Shown piece after piece: positions 7,373 through 14,378 of a DNA stretch of 27,257 bases (positions are counted from its first letter, which is position 1; each line of letters begins with the position of its first letter). The DNA is from a bacterium. Lineage in GTDB: Bacteria; Patescibacteriota; Microgenomatia; Levybacterales; UBA12049. Under the pieces are notes generated by a model. It ran no database searches, was not told the DNA's origin, and worked only from the letters and a program-made list of their open reading frames with translations. The stretch spans positions 1 through 27,257 of the forward strand of contig JAJYHW010000060.1 of the NCBI GenBank assembly GCA_021784535.1. The letters run 5' to 3'. The position numbers were made by a program, and so were the translations under genes.

Positions 7373-8131
7373 ATGTCAGATATTATTTCTGTTAAAAATC
7401 TTATCAAAAAATATAACGATTTTACCGCCGTTAATAACATTTCATTTAGTGTCCAACCAGGCGAAATATTTGGCATCCTTGGCCCAAATGGAGCAGGGAA
7501 GACCACAACTCTTGAAATCATGGAGACGCTCAAATCATTGACGAGTGGCAAAGTGCTTATTGATGGCATTGACGTAGCCAAACGCCCTTGGGACGTCAAA
7601 CGCCGAATCGGCGTTCAATTGCAATTATCCGCATTTTATCCCGAACTCAGATTAACTGAACTGCTTGATATGTTTGCAGCAATGTACGATGTCCAAATTG
7701 ATCCCATGGAGATGCTCAAAGAAGTTGAACTGGAAGACAAGGCAAAAAGTTATGTCAAACAACTCTCAGGCGGCCAACAGCAGCGCTTTTCTATTGCCTC
7801 AACTCTGATCAACAAGCCAAAAGTCATTTTTCTTGACGAGCCGACGACAGGACTGGACCCACAAGCAAGAATTCATCTGTGGGAAATGGTACGAAAAATC
7901 AATAAATCCGGCGCCACTATTGTTCTCACAACTCACTACATGGACGAAGCAGAACAGCTCTGTGATAGACTCGCAATTATGGATCATGGGGAAATCTTAA
8001 AAATTGGCACACCAAAAACCTTTATTAAAGACTTACTAAAAACAGGATTTAAAAAGGAAATAAAACAAGAACAGGCCAATCTTGAAGATGTATTTCTACA
8101 CTTAACAGGAAGACAATTGAGAGAAGGTTAA
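7373..8131 (+). CDS. ABC transporter ATP-binding protein (ABC-2/drug-export type)
   Basis: The nucleotide-binding subunit of an ABC-2 exporter, 252 residues. Motifs in order: Walker A GPNGAGKT (37-44), Q-loop around VQLQ (81-84), signature LSGGQ (131-135), Walker B VIFLDEPT (151-158), D-loop TGLDP (159-163) and H-loop TTH (186-188). The overall form resembles CcmA/daunorubicin-resistance ATPases. The C terminus carries the short NLEDVFLHLTG segment typical of this class. The permease gene follows after 13 bases, so the pair form one exporter. The substrate cannot be deduced. Confidence 0.93.
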   Translation: MSDIISVKNLIKKYNDFTAVNNISFSVQPGEIFGILGPNGAGKTTTLEIMETLKSLTSGKVLIDGIDVAKRPWDVKRRIGVQLQLSAFYPELRLTELLDMFAAMYDVQIDPMEMLKEVELEDKAKSYVKQLSGGQQQRFSIASTLINKPKVIFLDEPTTGLDPQARIHLWEMVRKINKSGATIVLTTHYMDEAEQLCDRLAIMDHGEILKIGTPKTFIKDLLKTGFKKEIKQEQANLEDVFLHLTGRQLREG

Positions 8132-8144
8132 AAATTAACGAATT

Positions 8145-9248
8145 ATGAAAAAAATATATAGAAAACCACATCAAATCAGAGCGTTCTTCGTCATGACGAA
8201 GTATTTCTTTTTGGCGCAAACACGAAATCCTGCAACGTTTGCATTTGGATTTCTTTTTCCAGTCGTATTTATCAGTATCTTTGGATTGATAGGAAATTCT
8301 CAACCGCCGCTCGCCATTGGATTTCCGGCAAATAGCAATTTTAACAATCCTATTTTTCAGGCAATCAGACAACAACCATCAATAAAAACGCAAATCGCAC
8401 CTGAATCACAACTTGAAAATGATATAAAAAAAGGTACGCTGTCAGCGATCATTTCAGTCAAGCAAACAAGACAAGCTCCTCCTCATTTTCAGGTAAATGT
8501 CATTACATCAAGCGCCAATACGCAAATTGCTGCAATAATTACAACTATTACAAATAGTATCGTCGCGCAAGAAAATCTCCGCATCGCAGGTATCACCAAT
8601 CCAGCGATAACAGTACACAAACAACAGCTCGCAGGAAGGCAAATCAGATATATCGACTTTGCTCTTCCTGGACAGATCGGTTTTGCACTCCTTTCAACAG
8701 CAATATTCGGAACAGTATTCGGACTTATTTATCTTAAAAAAGCACTTATTCTCAAAAGAATGTTTGCAACACCAACCCGTGCAATTACCATCCTGTTAGC
8801 ACAAGGAGGATCGCGTCTTATCATGGCAATTCTGCAAACGTTTATTATTCTTATTCTGGGAATAGTTGCATTCAAATTTTACTTACCGCATGGATGGATT
8901 ACATTTGTTGAACTGGTGATTCTTTCAATGATCGCGCTTATTGCATTTCTGGGATTTGGATTCTTCATGGCCGGTTTGGTAAATGATGAAAATGCTGCCG
9001 GTCCAATGGTCAACCTGATAACGCTTCCGCAATTCTTACTTTCCGGAACGTTCTTTCCGATCACGGATTTACCCACTTGGCTCCAACCAATTGCCAATGT
9101 ATTACCGCTCTCATTTTTTAATGAGGCAATCCGAAAAATCACGACAGAGGGCGGCAGTTTCACGCAAACTTTTCCATTGATGCTTGGACTTATCATCTGG
9201 GGAGCTGCCATGTACATCCTCGCCGCAAAAACATTTAAGTGGGAATAA
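8145..9248 (+). CDS. ABC-2 type transporter permease
   Basis: The membrane subunit paired with the upstream ATPase, 367 residues. The topology is that of ABC-2 permeases: one N-terminal membrane segment (about 32-50), a large extracytoplasmic domain (about 51-170), then about five segments (near 173-196, 224-246, 254-277, 286-303 and 344-362). A conserved-looking stretch with PLSFFNEAIRKI (321-332) precedes the last segment, as is usual in this family. Drug, lipid or polymer export are all possible. It ends facing the minus-strand 2H phosphoesterase-like gene with a 63-base gap. Confidence 0.9.
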   Translation: MKKIYRKPHQIRAFFVMTKYFFLAQTRNPATFAFGFLFPVVFISIFGLIGNSQPPLAIGFPANSNFNNPIFQAIRQQPSIKTQIAPESQLENDIKKGTLSAIISVKQTRQAPPHFQVNVITSSANTQIAAIITTITNSIVAQENLRIAGITNPAITVHKQQLAGRQIRYIDFALPGQIGFALLSTAIFGTVFGLIYLKKALILKRMFATPTRAITILLAQGGSRLIMAILQTFIILILGIVAFKFYLPHGWITFVELVILSMIALIAFLGFGFFMAGLVNDENAAGPMVNLITLPQFLLSGTFFPITDLPTWLQPIANVLPLSFFNEAIRKITTEGGSFTQTFPLMLGLIIWGAAMYILAAKTFKWE

Positions 9249-9311
9249 ACTGTAAAATATAAAAAAAGAAATCTCCCTCTCAATAATGATAAACTACGCA
9301 TACAGTCTCCG

Positions 9312-10067
9312 CTACTCTCTCCTACGAGACCTATTAAAATGTATGCCTGTTTTTCTAGCGTAATTAAGTCCTGAACCAACAAAAACTTCTTTTATTCGTG
9401 CTTCAATAGGTTTCTTACACAATTGTTGACCAATCTGATGATACGTGCTTCTAGCCAATGCGGGCAATTCCGTCGGGTTTGTTACTTCACTAATTCTTCC
9501 TACACTGGTATGAATGATGCATGGATCAGTTTCTAGCACGCCTCCAAGCCGTCGCGCAATGCCACTAATGCCATCTCTTGCTCTTAAAATTCTGCTTACT
9601 TCAGAAGTTGGATTTGACACGCAAACGATTGCCCTTTGACCTGATAAAACCAGCGTATCGAGCGCAATTACTGCGCCCTGCAAACGCCAAACCTGCTCCG
9701 CTAAAGGAGGCACTGCATCGTTGATAAATTGTTGCGTATCCTGTTCTGGCATTAAGATTTGTTGTACTGTTATGTGCGGAGGGAACAATCTATCATCGGG
9801 TATCGCGAGTTGAATTCCATATTCTTTAGCTAAATTTCTTAGCGGTCCACTTACTCTCCGATGTATTTCATCTGCTGATTCCTGATTTAACTCAGCAATA
9901 ACCAATACTCTTTTTCCTAATCTATCAGGATCATAACCCCTAAAAGGCTCAATTGCACCAGTGGCAAATGCTTTATTTCCTCTTATAATTTCTTCAGCGA
10001 TTTTTGACCGAAACGCTTCCTGCAAGCCTCTCAAAACTCTGCCGTCTAACTCATGTAAAGCAGTCAT
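9312..10067 (-). CDS. 2H phosphoesterase (2'-5' RNA ligase-like) superfamily protein
   Basis: The chosen ATG gives 251 residues. Two HxT/S motifs are present, PPHITVQQI (96-104, His98/Thr100) and CIIHTSVGRI (183-192, His186/Ser188), spaced about 88 residues apart. This is the diagnostic arrangement of the 2H phosphoesterase fold (2'-5' RNA ligase, cyclic phosphodiesterase). Substrate is unknown, and the call rests on these motifs alone. The frame is open upstream to 10262, but that part overlaps the recombinase gene's end (down to 10108) and is rich in Arg/Ser/Thr, so the internal ATG is preferred. The G+C and Arg/Ala content of this stretch is higher than its neighbours, perhaps reflecting transfer. 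Confidence 0.6.
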   Translation of the reverse strand: MTALHELDGRVLRGLQEAFRSKIAEEIIRGNKAFATGAIEPFRGYDPDRLGKRVLVIAELNQESADEIHRRVSGPLRNLAKEYGIQLAIPDDRLFPPHITVQQILMPEQDTQQFINDAVPPLAEQVWRLQGAVIALDTLVLSGQRAIVCVSNPTSEVSRILRARDGISGIARRLGGVLETDPCIIHTSVGRISEVTNPTELPALARSTYHQIGQQLCKKPIEARIKEVFVGSGLNYARKTGIHFNRSRRRE

Positions 10068-10107
10068 AAAAGAAAAAGCAATTATACCACCTGTGAGTAC
10101 AATAACT

Positions 10108-11043
10108 CTACCCTTTATTCCCGCTATGGAAGGCTTTGTGGACGTCGCGGAGTTGTTTGTTCGTGACGTGGGTGTAAATTTGCGTCGTCGCGATATTTTT
10201 GTGCCCCAGCATCTCCTGAACAGAGCGCAGATCAGCGCCATTTGTGAGTAAATCGGTCGCAAACGAGTGCCGCAAGGTATGGACTGTTGCCTCTACCGGC
10301 AACCGGGCCATGTGCGTATATTTCTTCACAATCCGCTCAATGCTTCGCGCGGTCAGACGCATTTTTTCACCGTTATCTTCCTCATCTCTCCCGCGAGAAT
10401 AACGAATAAATAGTGGCTTAAACACATCAGTTCGCATCTTCCTATATCTATCAATCCACTCAGCAGCACGATCTGAGATGAACACAACTCTGGCACGTCC
10501 GCCTTTCCCGACAACGCCAAACTCCCGGCGTTCAATATTGATTTGCTCATGATTAAGCTTTACGAGCTCTGAAACACGAAGGCCGGTTGAAAATAACAAC
10601 TCCAAAACTGTCCGGTCACGCACACCTTCTTCTTTGCTCGTATCAGGCATGGTAACAAGACGGTCAATTTGTTCTCTCTCAAGAAACTTCAAGCTCCTGC
10701 TTTCAGTTTTGGGAAGATCTATTTTTGATGGCTCAAGCGTCTTCTGGTCATTTTTAATAAGGAAACGGAGAAGCGAACGAAGCGCGATAACATAATAATT
10801 TTGCGTCACTTTTTTAAGTGTTTTACCCTTCATGTCAACCCGATTTGCGAGATACACACGGTATTTCCGGACCGTACCAAGATCAAGCTCGGAAATTGAT
10901 CTTCCCGGCAGAGTAGAGGAGTACCATTTTGCAAAGGTCTCTAAATAATGCCGGTAATCACGAATTGTCAACTTGCTCGAATTTTTTTCAACCTCAAGAT
11001 GTTCCAAAAAATCATTGATTTGTTTTTCTAAATTATTTTGCAT
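10108..11043 (-). CDS. Tyrosine recombinase, XerC/XerD type
   Basis: A 311-residue site-specific recombinase. The N-terminal SAM-like core-binding domain spans about 5-95. The catalytic domain has TGLRVSEL with Arg155, VVGKGGR with Lys180, HTLRHSFA with His255 and Arg258, LGHKN with His281, and QIYTH with the nucleophile Tyr290. All five to six catalytic residues are present. An acidic, charged insertion (about 214-228, RYSRGRDEEDNGEKM) sits before the HxxR motif. The start is placed at MQNN because a TTGACA/TACTAT promoter lies just upstream; the earlier ATG at 11082 would lie inside the promoter. It could be the chromosome dimer-resolution recombinase or the integrase of a local element; one copy of a 17-bp direct repeat abuts its promoter. 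Confidence 0.9.
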   Translation of the reverse strand: MQNNLEKQINDFLEHLEVEKNSSKLTIRDYRHYLETFAKWYSSTLPGRSISELDLGTVRKYRVYLANRVDMKGKTLKKVTQNYYVIALRSLLRFLIKNDQKTLEPSKIDLPKTESRSLKFLEREQIDRLVTMPDTSKEEGVRDRTVLELLFSTGLRVSELVKLNHEQINIERREFGVVGKGGRARVVFISDRAAEWIDRYRKMRTDVFKPLFIRYSRGRDEEDNGEKMRLTARSIERIVKKYTHMARLPVEATVHTLRHSFATDLLTNGADLRSVQEMLGHKNIATTQIYTHVTNKQLRDVHKAFHSGNKG

Positions 11044-11063
11044 AAAAAGTAGGGGATAAATAT

Positions 11064-11092
11064 ATAGTAAAAGAAACGGCACCGGATGTCAA
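11064..11092 (-). promoter_or_regulatory. Promoter of the tyrosine recombinase gene
   Basis: On the minus strand TTGACA (11092-11087) and TACTAT (11069-11064) are 17 bases apart. The predicted leader to the ATG at 11043 is about 14 bases. The 17-bp repeat copy 1 touches the -35 box. Confidence 0.7.
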
Positions 11093-11108
11093 TATTGTGC
11101 GACATAAA
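11092..11108 (+). repeat. 17-bp direct repeat, copy 1 (next to recombinase promoter)
   Basis: ATATTGTGCGACATAAA, identical to 12989-13005 and in the same orientation. Around it ATGTC (11086-11090) and GACAT (11101-11105) form a short inverted repeat. The pair brackets the trehalase gene. Confidence 0.7.
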
Positions 11109-11143
11109 CAGTAAGCAATGTAGCAATGTCATAATATAACAAT

Positions 11144-11149
11144 TATAAT
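11144..11149 (+). promoter_or_regulatory. -10 box of the trehalase gene
   Basis: A perfect TATAAT ends 6 bases before the trehalase ATG. No convincing -35 is seen. Use of this box would place the transcript start on the start codon. Just upstream, GCAATGTA and GCAATGTC are in tandem (from 11116). Confidence 0.45.
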
Positions 11150-11155
11150 AATCTT

Positions 11156-12607
11156 ATGTGGCGCGAAGAATATAAAGATTGTCTTACCTATATTGATTCC
11201 TATTGGAATAAGATTATCTATAAGCCATCCAGAATGCGTCTAAGGTATCGGATCAATAATCTGCCATACGAGCTTCCTTATGCAGAGAAATTGCCGTTGG
11301 GGTTCAAGAAGGAAATAAAAAACAAAGATATTAATCCAAAATCAATTAAGCTTCCTCATTATTATTTTGTTCCAAACGACAATAAATTTACTTACATTTA
11401 TTACTGGGACAGCTTTTTTATGTTCAAGGGGCTCATGGGAACCAAACGTGAATGGCTTATGCCTGAAATGATCGAAAATTTTATCTATCTCTTCAACGCC
11501 TTTCATATCATCCCGAACTTCAGTGCTCCCGGCTCAATGGGACGCTCTCAACCTCCTTTTTTTTCTTCCATGATTATGGATACTTATCTCAAAAGACTCA
11601 ATCCGACCAATCCCTATAAATACGTCACAGGAATAAAACGGAAATGGTATGAATATCAAATGAAAAATTGGCTGCAAAGAACTATCAAGGTGGCCAAGCA
11701 GGAATATGAACTGGTATGGATCGATAAAGAAAATGTCTACAATCACAGCGTACCAAATTATATTCTTTCACGCTATGGTGATCGGGATATCGGTTACTCA
11801 CAATCATCCGAGCTTGAATCCGGTTGGGACATGACATCACGTTTTTATAACCGGTGTGATCAATTTATCCCGGTTGATTTAAATTCCTATCTTTATAAAT
11901 ATGAGCAGGATTTTGCACAAGCTGCAAAAATTCTTCACAATAGGGAAGAGGCAGAAGAATGGAAAGAGAAAGCAAAAAAACGGAAAAAGGCGATGCAGAT
12001 TATTTGGGATGACAACGAGGGATTCTTTTACGATTATGGCTATGGATTCCAGAGGATTGGACATTATTTTTCTTTAGCTTCATATACTCCCCTATGGGCA
12101 GGTATCGCGACGCCTGAGCAGGCAAAACGCACGCTAAAGCATTTGCCAAAATTTGAAACGCCTTACGGGCTAGCTATCGGTGCGGAAATTTCATTGGCAA
12201 AACCAATTGATCTCTCCAGAATTCAAAAACGCTATCATCCGGCTATTGAAGATATTATTAAGCCAAAACAATGGGATTACCCTAATATCTGGGCTCCACT
12301 CGAATATACTACTGTGATCGGACTTCTCCGTTATGGATACCAAGAACAGGCGCGGCGAATAATGAAAAATTCCGTAAAAACGCATGCGAAATTATTCAGG
12401 AAGTATAAAACATTTTTTGAAAAGATCGATGGAGAAACAGGTGAGCCGAGCATCGGGTATAAATATACTATGCAGGAAGGTTTTGGCTGGACCAATGCTA
12501 TTTTTTACCGGTACATTCAGATTCTTGAAGCGCTCGAAAATAATCAGCAGATCTATCAGGAGCCACTTTCCGAACAACCCCCATATAACCTTCTTATTTT
12601 GAGCTGA
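11156..12607 (+). CDS. Trehalase, glycoside hydrolase family 37
   Basis: Hydrolyses trehalose to two glucoses. The 483-residue protein carries the GH37 signatures: YYWDSFFMFKGL (82-93), ESGWDMTSRF (221-230) with the presumed catalytic acid Asp225, and QWDYPNIWAPLEY (372-384). Then come FEKID (421-425), whose Glu422 is at the place of the general base, and EGFGWTNAIF (441-450). The glycine-rich loop (GGGGEY in E. coli TreA) between the last two is replaced by a plain stretch with PSIGYKYTMQ. No signal peptide is visible, so the enzyme is probably cytosolic, unlike periplasmic TreA. It stands alone with no trehalose-synthesis or transport gene nearby. It lies between the two 17-bp direct repeats, which could mean an acquired cassette. 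Confidence 0.88.
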   Translation: MWREEYKDCLTYIDSYWNKIIYKPSRMRLRYRINNLPYELPYAEKLPLGFKKEIKNKDINPKSIKLPHYYFVPNDNKFTYIYYWDSFFMFKGLMGTKREWLMPEMIENFIYLFNAFHIIPNFSAPGSMGRSQPPFFSSMIMDTYLKRLNPTNPYKYVTGIKRKWYEYQMKNWLQRTIKVAKQEYELVWIDKENVYNHSVPNYILSRYGDRDIGYSQSSELESGWDMTSRFYNRCDQFIPVDLNSYLYKYEQDFAQAAKILHNREEAEEWKEKAKKRKKAMQIIWDDNEGFFYDYGYGFQRIGHYFSLASYTPLWAGIATPEQAKRTLKHLPKFETPYGLAIGAEISLAKPIDLSRIQKRYHPAIEDIIKPKQWDYPNIWAPLEYTTVIGLLRYGYQEQARRIMKNSVKTHAKLFRKYKTFFEKIDGETGEPSIGYKYTMQEGFGWTNAIFYRYIQILEALENNQQIYQEPLSEQPPYNLLILS

Positions 12608-12659
12608 CCCATTGTTCATCTTTTAAGAAACATATGCCTTAAATCGCATTACATGACGT

Positions 12660-12675
12660 TGTGCTCTAAGTCACA
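12660..12675. promoter_or_regulatory. Palindrome downstream of trehalase, similar to the one after pyrE
   Basis: TGTGCTCTAAGTCACA matches the pyrE-end site (7314-7329) at 14 of 16 bases, with the same CTAA centre. It begins 53 bases after the trehalase stop. The function is unknown: either a regulator site or a 3'-end structure. Confidence 0.35.
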
Positions 12676-12690
12676 TATCTTCCCCTTCTG

Positions 12691-12735
12691 CAAAAAAAAG
12701 ACAGGGGGAGCGACAAAAAGCTTTTGCCTCCCTGT
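12691..12735 (-). terminator. Rho-independent terminator reading leftward
   Basis: On the minus strand a hairpin with arms ACAGGGAGG and CTCCCCCTGT (12735 to 12701) is followed by CTTTTTTTT (12700-12692). An inner AAAAGCTTTT palindrome lengthens the structure. It would stop transcription arriving from the right, protecting the trehalase gene from the minus-strand side. On the plus strand there is no T-run after it. Confidence 0.7.
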
Positions 12736-12988
12736 AAATTCCATAAAATAAAAATATCTTGTCCTGTCAACCTAAATTGAACAAAGGAAAAGAATAAACC
12801 ACGTTAGTATATCACTATGGGATGTTTAAGGATAACTTATGAGAAAACGGATCCAAAAGCGGGTATTAAGACGGAATTAGCGAAGCTATCAAAGAGGAAA
12901 TAATAAAAATGCCAATAAAATATATGATAAAAAATTAAAAGAGAAAGTCCTCCCCCCTGAAATCCTCATCCTGCATGTCGTAAAAGTT

Positions 12989-13005
12989 ATATTGTGCGAC
13001 ATAAA
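12989..13005 (+). repeat. 17-bp direct repeat, copy 2
   Basis: ATATTGTGCGACATAAA, identical to 11092-11108. Here it ends an inverted repeat, ATGTCG (12975-12980) against CGACAT (12997-13002). Confidence 0.7.
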
Positions 13006-13232
13006 AGTCCAACAATTCTCCTCGATAGAGTAAGGCAGAACAAAGACATAATACATACATAATAGAATAAGAAAACTCGCGTAGTTATTTTGCGCTGTTA
13101 TATTTTTCGCTTGAGGCCCCTCTCTCAAAGAGGATAGGCTGATTGTTTCTGTAAGAAAATAAAGTAAAAAAACGTACGTATTTCCTTTATGCAATAGTAT
13201 GCAATACAATTGCATAGTAAATAAGACCCTAA

Positions 13233-13256
13233 TTTAGATTGATTTATCAGTCTAAA
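13233..13256. repeat. Inverted repeat, 11-bp arms
   Basis: TTTAGATTGAT and ATCAGTCTAAA pair with a single G-T wobble around a 2-base centre. There is no T-run on either side, so it is not an obvious terminator. It lies within the non-coding island. Confidence 0.55.
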
Positions 13257-13416
13257 AGTATAATTTTAGCTTCAAGAATTACGAGATATGGTGTTCGTAT
13301 TTTTTTCAAATATGCCATCTCTGTGCCCTTTAGCAGTAGAGTGCAATAACTGCAATATATATCATAGCCATCATTTATGATGAGCCGACAAAAATCTATC
13401 ATTATGAGGCTAATTT

Positions 13417-13470
13417 TGTGAAAAGTCAGCTCTGTGAAAAGTTATCCACAACTATATCATACTATATCAA
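13417..13470. promoter_or_regulatory. DnaA-box-like cluster with adjoining 10-bp tandem repeat
   Basis: TTATCCACA at 13442-13450 is the consensus DnaA box. TGTGAAAAG occurs at 13417 and 13433; inverted it reads CTTTTCACA, a relaxed DnaA-box form. Immediately after the perfect box ACTATATCAT and ACTATATCAA (13451-13470) are in tandem, followed by an AT-rich region to about 13495. A box next to AT-rich tandem repeats is the arrangement of unwinding elements, but no dnaA or dnaN gene is in the window. Confidence 0.4.
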
Positions 13471-13534
13471 TAATTATATAGGATATATTCTTATCTCCCT
13501 TTCTCCCCTCTCCTCTCTTGTATCTCATGAGACA

Positions 13535-14365
13535 CTATTGTCCCCACTGAGTAAAAAGCAGTAAAACAAAAAATACAATGGTTCCAACCCAGACATATTC
13601 CCAAAGTATCCCTTTAAAAAACCGCTTTTCAAACCAGATGTGACTCAACCCGACAATAGCATAGAAAAATCCTGTCAAGAAAAGTGCAGTTACTGTAGGA
13701 CTACTCGGCCAAAACCAGACAAGCGAAGCTATTTCACTAACGCAGACAGTTAACGCAGACACCCAAATCATAAGCGGCTGAGAATATTTTTGCAGTGTAT
13801 ATGTCCATAAGGAATGGTAAATCAAAAAGAAGGTATATATCGCAATAGCTGCGATAACCGGAAAAATGATGACGTGAAAAGAAAATACAATGTTGGTTAA
13901 GAAAAAAAATGAAATCAATGTAATAACAAAAGAGACAATCCTCGCTCCTGATAATAACTGAATCGTTCTGGATGATGAAACGATAAAAATATTCTGACTT
14001 AAAAACAGTGAATACAATCCAAAGGCGTATATTGCAGTCAGCAAAAGTCTGACGACAAAAGAAGTCGGTGTAAGCAAATAAAAGAAACCAAAGGCAAATG
14101 TATAAATAAAGGGCAAAATGATAACCTGGTAGAGTTTATTTTCTTTAAGATCTGAGAAAACTGCCCATAAAAGAAACAGAACAGTTAAGAACGGCATGAT
14201 AAGCGTTAAAATAAGTCCCCATTGCGTTAGCTGATATTCTGTAAAGAAAAGGCCTAAGGATAAGATAATAACTGCTAATACAAATTTCTGGCGTTTACCG
14301 ATAGCAAATTGTAGTTTCCTATTGCTCTTTTTACCGTTTGATGCTTGCCTTTGTCTGATATTCAT
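13535..14365 (-). CDS. Polytopic membrane protein of unknown function
   Basis: I do not recognise the family. The 276-residue protein has a basic N terminus (residues 1-27) and about eight or nine hydrophobic segments (near 28-41, 49-69, 80-97, 104-121, 143-160, 163-183, 197-217, 225-241 and 255-272). No catalytic or binding motif is apparent. It starts 13 bases after the yebC stop, so it is probably cotranscribed with it. The next downstream terminator lies about 800 bases on, at 12691-12735. Confidence 0.8.
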   Translation of the reverse strand: MNIRQRQASNGKKSNRKLQFAIGKRQKFVLAVIILSLGLFFTEYQLTQWGLILTLIMPFLTVLFLLWAVFSDLKENKLYQVIILPFIYTFAFGFFYLLTPTSFVVRLLLTAIYAFGLYSLFLSQNIFIVSSSRTIQLLSGARIVSFVITLISFFFLTNIVFSFHVIIFPVIAAIAIYTFFLIYHSLWTYTLQKYSQPLMIWVSALTVCVSEIASLVWFWPSSPTVTALFLTGFFYAIVGLSHIWFEKRFFKGILWEYVWVGTIVFFVLLLFTQWGQ

Positions 14366-14378
14366 TCCTTATATTCGT

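Larger units (their letters stand above)
12736..13534. other. 0.8-kb non-coding island, repeat- and palindrome-rich (origin-like)
   Basis: No credible gene is seen: the frames are short, and the longest (minus, 12889-13215) has no family features. Contents in order are: the 17-bp repeat copy 2 (12989-13005); TATGCAATA twice (13188-13196, 13198-13206) plus an inverted ATTGCA (13209-13214); an 11-bp-arm inverted repeat (13233-13256); TGCAATA twice more (13342-13348, 13351-13357); a 14-base near-palindrome (13369-13382); TGTGAAAAGT twice (13417-13426, 13433-13442); TTATCCACA (13442-13450), a perfect DnaA-box sequence; a 10-bp tandem repeat (13451-13470); then an AT-rich stretch. Gene gaps elsewhere are mostly under 60 bases, so this island is out of scale. 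The genes on either side converge on it, which argues against an active chromosomal origin. Confidence 0.6.

Noticed and set aside
10068..10262. A longer N terminus for the 2H phosphoesterase-like protein.
   Set aside because: It overlaps the catalytic end of the recombinase gene in another frame and has the Arg/Ser-rich look of a shadow frame.
12817..12903. A 28-codon frame on the plus strand (MGCLRITYEK...).
   Set aside because: No ribosome-binding site, promoter or family likeness; short enough to be chance.
11092..13005. Reading the 17-bp repeat as a dif site.
   Set aside because: I could not fit the 11-6-11 arm arrangement of dif to either copy, and dif is normally single per chromosome.
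12889..13215. A 108-codon open frame on the minus strand in the non-coding island.
   Set aside because: Its translation is rich in Cys, Phe and scattered hydrophobics with no recognisable domain. It covers the repeat and hairpin sequences, has no promoter in the usual place, and looks like AT-rich background.
12736..13534. Firm annotation of this island as the chromosomal origin.
   Set aside because: Genes converge on it rather than diverge, no dnaA/dnaN/rpmH neighbours are present, and only one box is perfect. Kept as a finding, not a call.
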